A stretch of 64,000 nucleotides of DNA from Pyrrhoderma lamaoense (taxonomy: Eukaryota > Basidiomycota > Agaricomycetes > Hymenochaetales > Hymenochaetaceae). A model generated the notes under the pieces. The model searched no databases. It saw only the letters and a list, made by a program, of their open reading frames with translations, and had not been told where the DNA came from. Both the position numbers and the translations under genes were made by a program. The stretch lies in assembly GCA_002794735.1 (NCBI GenBank), contig NBAZ01000005.1, positions 1 to 64,000 of the forward strand. Reading direction: 5' to 3'. Positions within the stretch are counted from its first letter, which is position 1; each line of letters begins with the position of its first letter. Below, piece by piece: positions 14,033 through 23,750 of the stretch.

Positions 14033-14990
14033 TGGATTTCTCAAAGCATCCGATTTTTACTCGTTTCTGACGGATATTTATTATTTCTCCCCCTTCATAA
14101 CTACAGGGTCATGGATCTGTGTGGGCTCATATATGTCTATGCCGTCGATAGTAGTATGTAAATACTTTAATTAAATTGCAAGGACTCACTCAATGTGTAA
14201 TTCTGTTGAATTTATTGAATCCAATGATTATGTAACACGATCTCACGTTTGTCTTAGCTGGCCACCATCTTATGGACTTAGAATTAGAACTACACAAGTA
14301 TCGACATCAGCGGGTTGAGGAATCAAGTATTATTAGTGGATCACATGGGTTACTTATGCTTATGTATGTGTTTATTTTTCACGCTTTCAAATATACATTC
14401 AAGTACGAAGAGCGTCTTAACTATAGATTACAGTCATTACTAGTTCTTACTGGGATCACTCAAGATCTATATCGAAGAAGAGAATAACATTGAAAACATG
14501 ATATTGTGTACAAAGCGATAGATGAACAACTACAGGATAGAAGTTCGATAGCAACATGATAGAGAGATACAATGATTGGATAGTATACAACAACAACGTC
14601 CCAGCTTCAGATAGTGATCTACGATGAGAGATGGACCTTCAAAAGCAAATGAGAAAGGAAAGGGAAGTTAGCAATCAGTCCCAAGGGGTGTTCTGGTATC
14701 TCGATCAAGAATAACTTGAAGAAAGTCGGCACCCAGTCTTCAAGACATTCTATCACATAGATACAAAGTGATATAAAGAGGAAGAATCTACTCATCTTTC
14801 TTGACTCGTTTCTACTCCAGTAATCTCCCCAGTGACTATGCGAAGCCTGCTCCGCATTGTCATACTTACCGGTCCTGCCAATCCTGAACAAAATATGATT
14901 ACTCACTATTAGTATCACTCCCACCCCCACACCGACAACAACACATCCACCAACTCCCCACCCCACCCGCATCGTCCCCTCCTCAGTCGC

Positions 14991-15767
14991 TCATCCCAAC
15001 GCTTCCTTAATCCAGTCGTAGATCGTGCCCCACAATCCAGGCGTCTTGAGAGCGTCGATGATCGCCTCGAATTCTTCATTATCTATATCTTCGTTGTTCG
15101 TGAAGTCCTCGTAGTCGTAGTGGTCGTAGTGGTCGTAGTGGTCGTAGTAGTCGTAGTAGTCGTGCTGTCGCTCGATCGTCCCTTGCACCACATCTGGTAA
15201 TCCAATAATACCGAGTCCAATACGAGTGGAGTCGATAGAGTTGTCAGGTATATACACACCCAGACCTCCCCACGTCAATGGGATGGTCGGTGTCCCGTTG
15301 CGCATCCGGAGAACTGGTCGACTGATAGGAGACTGGATAGGACTAGGACTAGTGTAAATGATATCATGGGCTGACTCCTCGATGACTGGAGAAACGACAG
15401 GGATCTTGCTAAAAGTGCGAGTACAGGTCTTCGTTGTCTTCCTTGCCAAATTCGTGCTAGAGTTGCTTGAAGTGAGCATTCCGATCTGCTCACTGTCGCG
15501 GTAGTGGCTTTGATGTTCCTCACGCTCCTCGTCTGTTTCTGGGAACCAGTTCTTCTTGGACCATTCGAAGAGCGTGGGAGATCCATAGTACCAGTCTTTT
15601 CCGTGTTCGGGGACGAATGGAGCGGTGTTGCAGTGATTAATCCAAGAGAGAGCAGTGCCAGGACCAAACCAGCTGGTGACCTTCTGCTCTTTGAAGTTGA
15701 GTGAGGGAGATCCATCAAGGACCATAGATTGAAGAGAGCTAGTGCATTGATCGTTGGGAGAAGACAT
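14991..15767 (-). CDS. unrecognised Tyr/Asp-repeat acidic protein, copy 1
   Basis: The product is 258 residues from one uninterrupted exon, and I do not recognise the family. Features in order: a Ser-rich start MSSPNDQCTSS, a Trp/Phe-containing block (TSWFGPGTALSWINHC, WYYGSPTLFEWSKKNWFPE), a Ser/Thr-rich middle, then GLGIIGLPDVVQGTIE, a tract of six Tyr-Asp-His/Tyr triplets (15111-15164), an acidic Asn/Glu/Asp stretch, and a C-terminal aromatic helix-like end LWGTIYDWIKEALG. There is no signal peptide or membrane segment. Compared with copy 2 at 61914 it lacks one G in a G run near the end (GGG against GGGG), so it stops three codons earlier. Function is unknown. The conserved frame and protein-level similarity to the diverged 18-kb member argue that it is a real gene. 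Confidence 0.75.
   Translation of the reverse strand: MSSPNDQCTSSLQSMVLDGSPSLNFKEQKVTSWFGPGTALSWINHCNTAPFVPEHGKDWYYGSPTLFEWSKKNWFPETDEEREEHQSHYRDSEQIGMLTSSNSSTNLARKTTKTCTRTFSKIPVVSPVIEESAHDIIYTSPSPIQSPISRPVLRMRNGTPTIPLTWGGLGVYIPDNSIDSTRIGLGIIGLPDVVQGTIERQHDYYDYYDHYDHYDHYDYEDFTNNEDIDNEEFEAIIDALKTPGLWGTIYDWIKEALG
15111..15164 (-). repeat. 9-bp coding minisatellite, 6 units (Tyr-Asp-His/Tyr)
   Basis: This is a run of 9-base units reading TAC GAC CAC/TAC on the minus strand, inside the coding sequence of copy 1. The first unit starts with His rather than Tyr. The paralogue at 62517-62633 has 13 units, so unit number has changed since duplication. Confidence 0.9.
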
Positions 15768-16780
15768 CGTTATGAGGAGTGGATCGTGCAGGGGGTGATT
15801 GACAAGTTCAGCAGAGATAGGGCAGAGATAGTAGCAGATGATGGTGGTACAAATGAAGTAGGTGAGGAAATCAGACTCCGGGATGGGTAGGGTTATAACA
15901 TATTCTGGTTGTTGTTGAATGTTTGATGCTTTCTAAGCTACGATAGGGGCTTCTGTGTAATCATGTCTCTCTTAATATGAGATATAAGACGATATATTTG
16001 ACCATAAAAGGCGATATCTATCAACTAACGATGAGTTTCATCGAGTCTCGGAAGCAAAATTGAGACTTGTTTGTTAGTATTTGTGGCTTTTCGAGGGTAG
16101 ATGCATGGCTGGCAGACTGGCGATGTCAAACAGAGGGCTGGTTGTACAATATAAGCAATATGTATCTGAAACACAGGGAAGCTGAATTTGCGGGATCGAA
16201 TATCGTAGAGCGAAGCGCTCTGACCCAAAGAGAGTGGTCACTGGCATTCATCTCACCCAATATACCTATCTATCAATAACTCTACTCCATAATCTCCGAA
16301 GATGATTGATCCGCTTTTCTGATTTACGTCTTTATCTCAATTAATCAATGTCTTCAGTGAAATATGCTGATCCTTTAATCTGTACAGACCGATTAAGTAA
16401 GCACAAGCCAGCGCAGAATTAGGAACATCAGTAAGAGCTTCAAGATTCTGCTATTAAATATTTTGTTAAACCCTGTGATTAGTAGATGTAAGAAGACGTA
16501 TACACCCAAATACGTCGAAAACTACATACTAGTATTGGATCTTAGAAGCAAAATTATGATGCTGTTTGTCGATAATTGTGGTTGGTTACGCACATGCTCC
16601 GCGAAAGTTGGGCTGACTGAATGGCTGGCTGGACGTTGTAAGAGAATAATTATCCCTGGAATCTTGTTGATGCACTCTAGTAAGTCGTCTGAGACAATAT
16701 ATGTCCCCGAAGAGTGTATGATCATAGATATGAACGCCGAGCCATCGTTGGGTAAGCATGCGTTATACATAGATTAGGAG

Positions 16781-17600
16781 ACAACGGTCTACTTATGGAA
16801 GTGCCTCGGTTCTGATGTCCTTCAGGACTCTCCGTAACACATTGGGCCGTTACAAGTTGAATCAAACTAATATTGACCTATAACATCCAGATACTATACC
16901 TAAAAGGCTCTCAGTCGATTCTCTATCAAACTCGAACCTCCCAAATTTTCCTACAAAAATAGGTTCTTTGTTAGGATCAAGTGTGACAGTTAATGAGATA
17001 TTCAGCAGCTACATCGCGCTACATCTGATGTATAAACGCGACCTTCTCGTAATTCTGACTATGTTTCAATCCGTCTAACCATGTGCGGTTACCTCTCTAT
17101 ACCTCTTATGCTCTACTGCTGCTACGTGATCGAGCTTAATAGGAACTGCTTCCAGAAGACATTTACAAAGAAGATAACAAAGTTATTTCTTAATTCTTGG
17201 GCTAAAATTTGCATGGTTCGCTTCAGTAGAAAGACTGAGATAGATACGAAAATCTATTTATAGAGTTATGTACATAATGCTTTTATACTTTGTTCCCACG
17301 TTTGTCTTTGCTGGGGACTAGTACTTTCGCTACCCAGCAAGCAACACACGATCTTTGAACAAGATTCCGAACCGGGGAATGAGCAAATTCAAGACTGCGG
17401 AATAATATCCACATTATAATGCCGCAAATTTCTTCATATAACTAGACATATTAAGCACACGACGCTTATATATCTTCTAGATATCACGAACTTTAGTCTA
17501 CACCGCAAAAAAAGCAAGAACATAGGATGTATATGGAGTATCTATGAGCTGGTATCGCATACAAGGTGATAGAAATTGAAAAAGTAATTTACAACACAGC
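16781..17600. other. interval without recognised gene
   Basis: This stretch is AT-rich with only short open frames. It lies between the left inverted-repeat copy and the 3' flank of the third family member. No RNA gene or element was recognised. Confidence 0.4.
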
Positions 17601-18800
17601 AACGCCGATAACAGAAGATGAATGAATGAAAAGAGAAAAGAGCCCCAAAACGACTCAGAGTATAGGGATACCAAATTTGGGATGAAGACCTACAAGGATA
17701 AGAAAGAAGGTAAAGTCAGTATGTTTTTCAAAAGTTATGCTTATAGAGTTCGGGCCCTTGATCAGGATAGAGCTTGCAGAAAGTCGGCACTCAATCTCCA
17801 AGACTTTCCGTCTCAAGAGGTTGTGAAGGAGAAGTAAGAATGCACTCATCTTTCTTAGATAGGTTCCACGATGACGATAGTCCCCATGATTGTACCAAGC
17901 TTGATCCGGTTTGATGCGCTCCCAAAACTACCAACCCTGGACAAAAGTAGGATTACTCACTATTAGTTCCCCCCCCTCCTCTACACCCACAACACCCACA
18001 ACCCTCCCCTCCCTTAATTACCCTCTCAGCTTCCTCACAACCCAACCGCAGGCCTTCGTCCAAAACCCGAGTGTCTTGCTCTCCGCCTTAGTGGTAACAG
18101 TATCGTCGGTGTCGCAGTTGGTGGTGGTGTTGTCCGTATCGAGTTCGATGTTGTCGCCCGCATCGAGGTCGATGTCGTCCATTCCCATGTAGTAGTCAAA
18201 ATCGTCGAAGTAGTCGTAGCCATCCTCGGGTTCGATCGTTCCTTGGACCACCTCCGGTAAGCCCATAATCCCGAGTCCGATAGGAGCGATAACGTCGGTG
18301 TACATCCCCTCTCCCATCCTCCTCTGCACCGATGGCACATCCAAAGCCCCGTCCCGTCTACGGAGGTTCGGACGACCAACACCTGTTGTTAGTGAATAGA
18401 TAGAAGCAAAGTTTACCATAGGGTCAACACGGCGATGTTGAGATCCTCCTCCTCCAAGCTGAGTTGCGACGTCCTCGTTCCGGAAGGTGGTGCCATTGGG
18501 GGTCTGTAAACAATAAGTGGGGCCAGTCCAGCTGGCAAGTAATGGAGAGAAATCAGGGGATATAACAGGAATCCGATGGAAAGAGCTCGTGAACCAGTCG
18601 TAACTATCGGTAGCGGAAGGGGACAACATCTCGTAGGGCTCGGCGATACACTATACAGGGTTAAAGGCTTAGTAGTAGGTGAAAAGAGAAGTGTGAACCC
18701 GGTGTAACTAAGTCTATATGCGTTTCTCTGCAGCTACCAGCCGCTGGCTAGAGCTGACATTATCTGGCGGGATAGGGGCTTCGGAAGTAAAAAAAATCGG
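17600..18800. repeat. older diverged duplicate segment carrying the third family member
   Basis: Beyond the coding region, the flanks also recall the 14.4-16.8 kb segment. On the 3' side, AGAAAGTCGGCACTCA, then CTCATCTTTCTT and GATTACTCACTATTAGT precede a C-rich stretch and the stop codon. On the 5' side, GATAGGGGCTTC lies about 150 bases upstream of the start. So gene and flanks were copied together long before the close pair arose. Confidence 0.6.
18018..18629 (-). CDS. diverged paralogue of the Tyr/Asp-repeat family
   Basis: The product is 203 residues from a single exon. The alignable core is IGLGIMGLPEVVQGTIE, followed by a Tyr/Asp/Phe-rich acidic stretch (YDYFDDFDYYMGMDD) without a regular triplet repeat, an Asp/Thr-rich segment, and an aromatic/basic C-terminal end LGFWTKACGWVVRKLRG. 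The N-terminal half keeps the SW-G-T spacing (ASWTGPTYCLQTPNGT) of the close pair but little else. Function is unknown. Maintenance of an open frame and of the same domain order despite strong divergence suggests selection. Confidence 0.65.
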   Translation of the reverse strand: MLSPSATDSYDWFTSSFHRIPVISPDFSPLLASWTGPTYCLQTPNGTTFRNEDVATQLGGGGSQHRRVDPMVNFASIYSLTTGVGRPNLRRRDGALDVPSVQRRMGEGMYTDVIAPIGLGIMGLPEVVQGTIEPEDGYDYFDDFDYYMGMDDIDLDAGDNIELDTDNTTTNCDTDDTVTTKAESKTLGFWTKACGWVVRKLRG

Positions 18801-19105
18801 GTCTTGATCCTTGCAAGAATGTCTTCGAAATCAGATCGTATAAGATATGTTTTACATACTACTAGAATATTCCTTTCTTCAAGTAATTCTTGTTTTTTTT
18901 TTGTACTGATAATATTAAAAACGGATATATTTGTATTGATGCCGAGTGGTTTCTGCTTGTCACCATTTGCTTATGTCATGTTTTTGGGAATCTAGTTTCC
19001 AACATTATGGCGACTATAGCGGCTGACCAAAAGCTTCTCAGGGGACAATGAACTACTAAACTCTTTGTGATCTCAAATTTATCCCTCTCAACAAATCGTA
19101 TCGGA

Positions 19106-20221
19106 ATGCGTACTTCAAATTCATTCACCTCATTCTTTGCTTCGTTGAGGAATCGCCCATCTGCAAATATCCTGCCGTCTGCTTCCACTCAATTTAATGG
19201 ATCCTCCCGTTTCTCTTCGGTGAAATCGCTTAGCTCGTTGTCACATCTCTCTCCCAAAGCTAGCTCGAAATGCAAAGCATCTCAATTGGGTAGTATACCC
19301 AGAATTTGTATTATCACTCCACAAGAGCCTATATACTCTCATCCTTCGGTGGACCGAATTCAGAGATGGCGTAGTTTCTTAGTGGATGATTCACTTCGAC
19401 TTCCAAGTAAAGGCTTAACTAGCTGTGCGAGAAGGACACTGGCACGTCAGGGATATGCGACTGGGAGTTTTCGATTAAATTGCTCTGAGAGTGCTTTTGC
19501 GATTAGGCAATATGATAGTGATTCTTCTCAAAGTCGACAAGAAGGAATCTTGCTGGTAGATGTCGGACCTGACGATCTGGAAGGAGATTACAAGATGGGG
19601 ATGGAAGAACAAAGTCTTTTGGAACATCTACTACCAACAAGTTTTGCTCGTCCAGATGAGGGTGGTTTAGAAACTACTGGGAGCTATGATGGCGACTCGC
19701 CGAAGAAACGAAAGTCGGATCAAATGAATATTAAGGCATGTTTGAATAAGTCAAGCAGTATGCAATTCAGCTCTAGTGGGCTGTCAAGCTGTGCGACATT
19801 CACTTTCGGCCTATCTAGTTTCGGGGATTATATACAAGAACAAGAGTGCATAACCAGCATCGGTACTAGTAGGGGAGAAGATAGTGATTTGGATGAACAG
19901 TCTTCTGAAACGAGTGAATCGTGTACTCTTATACATGACGATGATAATGAAAGCCTTACATTATCATCACAAAATACTCGCGTTGCTCTAGATACAGTGT
20001 CCGAACTAGAAGAGAGTAAATTGATATCTTCATCCTCGTCATGGTTCAAATCGCTACGAAGGTCAATTTCAGCAACGAAACTGGGGTTTCGTAAATCTAA
20101 TTCATTTGGGAGAACTAAAACGGAGGTTTGTAAGAGACCACAAAGGCATATGAAGTCGCTATCTGATAGTTTCACAAAGTCTTTGGATGAATCTCATCAG
20201 ATACGTTTTGATACACAGTAG
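19106..20221 (+). CDS. unrecognised Ser-rich protein, 371 residues
   Basis: This is a single-exon frame from ATG 19106 to TAG 20219-20221. I recognise no family. It opens with a Ser/Arg-rich segment (MRTSNSFTSFFASLRNRPSA) that could be a mitochondrial or disordered leader. In the middle come a PQEPIYSHPSVDRIQRWRSF block and an LLVDVGPDDLEGDYKMGMEE acidic segment; near the C-terminus is WFKSLRRSISATKLGFRKSN, with basic/Ser residues typical of kinase-regulated tails. There are no membrane segments. The frame runs unbroken for over 1.1 kb with codon use like its neighbours, which supports a gene. A role is not inferred. Confidence 0.7.
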   Translation: MRTSNSFTSFFASLRNRPSANILPSASTQFNGSSRFSSVKSLSSLSHLSPKASSKCKASQLGSIPRICIITPQEPIYSHPSVDRIQRWRSFLVDDSLRLPSKGLTSCARRTLARQGYATGSFRLNCSESAFAIRQYDSDSSQSRQEGILLVDVGPDDLEGDYKMGMEEQSLLEHLLPTSFARPDEGGLETTGSYDGDSPKKRKSDQMNIKACLNKSSSMQFSSSGLSSCATFTFGLSSFGDYIQEQECITSIGTSRGEDSDLDEQSSETSESCTLIHDDDNESLTLSSQNTRVALDTVSELEESKLISSSSSWFKSLRRSISATKLGFRKSNSFGRTKTEVCKRPQRHMKSLSDSFTKSLDESHQIRFDTQ

Positions 20222-20498
20222 TCTTCATCCCTCCTTTCCCTTCTACTACTTTTCTTCCCTATCGTGTAGCACAGAAACTTCCTTTTTCTTGTCCTATCAG
20301 CATCGCATTTCCAATTCCCTTCTCTGTCTGTGGCATCTCAATTCCAACAGTGTAGACATACATGCACGTAGTATAGGATATAAATATTGATTATGTTATT
20401 TAACGACGTAGAGTTTCTTTCCTGAGAGTCTGCATATTTATTTTGGGAGCCTCAAAAGATTCTTTTGTTTATTCTACGAGAGTCTAAGTTGTCTTTTG
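20222..20498. other. convergent 3' region
   Basis: A short AT-rich interval between the stop codons of the Ser-rich protein gene and UBA4. It should contain both polyadenylation regions. Nothing else was seen. Confidence 0.5.
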
Positions 20499-22277
20499 TT
20501 AATACACGGGAAATTGGGGGTCTACATCTATAGACCAACTCCTAAGACCACCTACGAGATCTACAATCTCTATACTATCATCTTCTGGCCTGGGAGACGA
20601 TGTTCGTAATGCGTCCGCAGCTAACCGTGAGTCATTACCCAGCCGGCAGATGAATACAACCAAAGGGCTGCTGATATTCTGCTCGGAGCCACCAAGTGAA
20701 GTAATCAATGATGATTGGAAGGAAGCGGGTGACGCAACTATTTCTGTTAATGGTGTATCTAGAACCGAGAAATATTTGTATAGGTTATCTAAGGCATAAA
20801 ACAATGTATGATATCACTGATATGCGTACTTGATGAACCAGGGATGTGACAGATGCCGAATTCTACTGGACTTCGGACATCGATCAGACGTACACAGCTT
20901 TGGTCTGAGTTGATCCTTTGATTAAGTTCCTAGTGTACATTGTATATTGTCAATTATATCAGAAGGACCCATAAGTCACATATATGGTTATATATATATA
21001 CCTTTGCATTTATTCGCTTTCGCGAAGTTTCACCATCTACGACGAGACCTCTTTCCACCCAGTCGGGTTTTGGACCTCCACAGAACGCAACATAATCGGT
21101 ATTGGAAATCTCGCCCAGACGTTCGCCTTCATCTCCGCATGCTGGGCATGTCTTTCTTCTTGATCGGAGTTTAATACTCCTAAATGGAGGAAATGACAAA
21201 GCAGAGTAAATTAGAAGTGAGGGTTTCCAGTCTTGGTGTTATACGAAGGGTATCAGTTTGATGTTTCACACTTGCATATATACGGTCATGAAGAGATTGT
21301 CTATAAGGTGTTCTTACCATGGAGATCTGTGATTATCTTTATAGCTTCTAAGGCTTGTAGAGAGCCTATGACACCAGTAACTGCTCCTAAGATCCCAGTT
21401 TCTTCACAGCTACCTGTCATTTCAGGTGCTGGTGGCTGCGGGAAAAGACAGCGATAGCATGGTCCACGATCATCACCACAAGTAACATCCTTTCCTCCTG
21501 CTTTCACTTTTAATGGGAGTCCATAGGTGCAGAGTTGGCCATCAAGCCTTTGTGCGGCACCGCTAACCAGTGGTTTACGGAGCTTAGAGGCGGTATCGGA
21601 GAGAAGGTATCGAGCAGGAGCGTTGTCGGTGCAGTCTAGTATGACGTCGTAGTTAATTAAGAGTTGTTCTGCATTTGTTGGATCCAGTGAAAGGTTGAAA
21701 GTGTCAATTTGGACTTGGCTATTGAGTCTGTATCGTGTAATGTAGAAAAACAAGTTAGATCCAAGATTGAAAGATAGAGGAGCTGGATGTATGCGGACCG
21801 TCGGAGAGTCTGAGCAGCGGATTCAACTTTGGGGATACCTATGGTTGCTTCAGAGTGAAGGACTTGTCGTTGGAGATTGGATATCTCTACAACATCCGGA
21901 TCAATCATTCCAATTCTCCCTGTATATGAATTAGATTTACCTTCGAAATCAGTGTAGATCGACAACACATACCGACACCAGATGCACAGAGATACTGGAG
22001 AGCGGGACAGCCGAGTCCACCAGCTCCTACTACGAGCACACTAGCATTTCGAAGTTTGACTTGAGCTAGATGCGTGTGGAGGATAGATTCGTTTTATTTA
22101 TTGCATAGTATTTGTTATTTTAAAAGATATTCAAAAGTGAGATTAGACGGAAGAAGTGTAGTGTAGTGGATGCACACCAGGGAGGCCGAGACCGTTAATG
22201 ATCATTTGACGACCATAGCGACGATAGTCCTCGAGTGGCAGAGGATGTGTTTGGGATGTTGAAGACGTAGTGGACAT
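20499..22277 (-). CDS. UBA4: Uba4/MOCS3: E1-like adenylyltransferase-sulfurtransferase
   Basis: Uba4 activates the ubiquitin-like Urm1 and feeds sulfur to wobble-uridine thiolation of tRNA. The N-terminus reads YRRYGRQMI with a nucleotide-binding [10 protein letters not shown]. Next come the acidic [13 protein letters not shown] and [23 protein letters not shown] segment contains the catalytic-Cys region. Zinc ligands appear as CYRCLF earlier and CPACG later. The C-terminal rhodanese domain has [10 protein letters not shown] and the active-site loop CRLGNDSR. All introns join in frame, including HIPGSSN across the last one. I chose the ATG at 22275-22277 because it opens directly into the conserved N-terminus. 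No frame break was found. Confidence 0.95.
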
Positions 22278-22566
22278 TTGTTCAGAGTTTTCTTTAAGAG
22301 ATTTTGAAGTACCGGTCGCATATTATTAAAGCAGAAGTCGCGCGTGAAGTCACCGACTGATTTTGAGAATCCCGGCGCGTTCTGATCGTCTTCGTGCTTA
22401 CTGTCTACCACGACCCGCGGAGAAGGCAAATCTCAGCCCTTTACAAACAGTTCACACTATACTAATTGTATTTTAGCTGAAGGCTGTATCAAATTTCTTA
22501 GTTATAACGAATCAGAAAGCAAAGCTCTCTAGTTCTAACGCCTCAATAACCAATAAGAAAAAACTA
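22278..22566. promoter_or_regulatory. divergent promoter, UBA4 / ZNF830-like
   Basis: The start codons of UBA4 and the ZNF830-like gene are separated by about 290 bases, so this interval holds both 5' regions. No named factor site was recognised. Confidence 0.5.
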
Positions 22567-23750
22567 ATGTCCGACGCCCGAACACTTCTCCGCGCCAAGC
22601 GCCAAGAAGCTCGTATTCAACACCCATTCGCAGCGTATACTTCCTCAGGACAACTACGATGTACTGCATGCAGTACACCTGTGAAGAGTTCTGCAATGTG
22701 GGAAGGCCACTTGGGGAGTAAACCGCATCGTTTAGCCGTTGCACGTCTTCGTGAAGCGGAAGCAGCTAAAGCCCAAGCCCAAGCAGAACAAGAAGAGAGA
22801 GATAGGAAGGGGAAGAGGAAAGCGGAGGATGAAGGCGATATGGATGTTGATATGGAAGATGGTAGTGGTGTACACAAAGACTCATCAAGAATGGAAAGTG
22901 CGAAGAAGAGACGGACGAGCGAGGAACCTAGTGTGGGTGATGCACAACACGCCCCTTCAACGAAGACGACAAAGACTTCTGGTTTCCCTGTCGATTTCTT
23001 CTCGGATCCTTCACAAGCACCTGTACTCTCCACACTAGACTCTGACTCCGAGGATGAACCGACTGAGAACCCTCCTGTCCCGAACGCACCACCACCTACC
23101 TCAAGTACGAATTCAAATACCCAAAATGCTAATAAAACACAACTGGATCTTGAGTGGGAAGCTTTCCAGGCTTCTCTCAATACCACTGAAGACCGAGAAG
23201 AAGACCAGAGAGCGGCGTATGATAGGGCTACTGTGTTTGCTGAACCAGAACTTGCGCCTAGTGCTGTTAACGGTACATCTGGGTTCCCACCTGGTGCTAC
23301 TCCTGACGTGGTAGCGGCTAACGGAGTGCCGTCGGGGCCGGGAGAAGAGGATTCTGTTGGACTAGAAGAAAAAGAAGAGACTGAGGAGGAGAAACGGGCT
23401 AGGAAAGAGAGAGAGGAAAGAGAGTTGATTATGGATAGGCTTATTGAGGAGGTAAGCTCTCCTACCCTCAGTCTTTTTTCTCTCACCCTTTCTCTCTCTC
23501 TTTTATATTGAATAATATAATATGGAATACTAGATATACATATGCTATATCTCCATTAATACGCAAAACACAACTTTTCATATCCTTTTTGTTGCATCAG
23601 TTACTGATTACTGATAATAACATAACTTACACTATGTAGGAACGACTTCAAGAGGAAGCAGACGAGCGAGTGGGCTTGCTTAAAGCACGAGTAGAGGCTT
23701 TGAAGAAGGCTAGGGAAGCGAAAAGGGCAGCAAAACTAGTCAGATCGTAG
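22567..23750 (+). CDS. ZNF830/CCDC16-like zinc-finger protein
   Basis: ZNF830 homologues are found in spliceosomal complexes and the DNA-damage response. The first 55 residues carry a C2H2 finger of the matrin/U1-C sort (LRCTACSTPVKSSAMWEGHL, then HR). A Glu/Lys-rich coiled coil, an acidic bipartite middle (DSDSEDEP) and GFPVDFFSD follow. A final exon gives ERLQEEADERVGLL and a basic KRAAK end. A 188-nt intron (23452-23639) separates the two exons. The DLEWEAFQ motif near residue 200 is typical of the family. The antisense frame of similar length is a shadow. Confidence 0.88.

Larger units (their letters stand above)
14385..16780. repeat. left copy of a ~2.4-kb inverted duplication
   Basis: Read on the minus strand, this segment matches 60960-63412 on the plus strand by eye over its whole length. 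It includes the coding sequence of a Tyr/Asp-rich protein plus several hundred bases on each side. Similarity is near identity in the gene and weaker towards both ends, for example the TCAGTCAGCCCAA block near 16610 matching 61130. The right copy has some additional bases downstream of the gene. No transposase, terminal repeat or target-site duplication was recognised, so this is not called a transposon. Exact ends are estimates. Confidence 0.8.

Noticed and set aside
15275..15718. 147-codon overlapping frame in copy 1, with a counterpart at 61963-62406 in copy 2
   Set aside because: The frame is preserved in both copies only because they are nearly identical; it is absent from the diverged third member, whereas the main frame is conserved there.
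14385..16780. Classification of the inverted duplication as a DNA transposon
   Set aside because: No transposase, terminal inverted repeats or target-site duplications could be recognised by eye.
16910..16945. tRNA B-box-like GGTTCGAGTT on the minus strand
   Set aside because: No matching A-box, acceptor stem or anticodon arm in the neighbouring sequence.
22617..23486. 289-codon frame antisense to the ZNF830-like gene
   Set aside because: The sense strand has a recognisable zinc finger and coiled coil; the antisense frame is a Ser-rich shadow of Glu/Asp codons.
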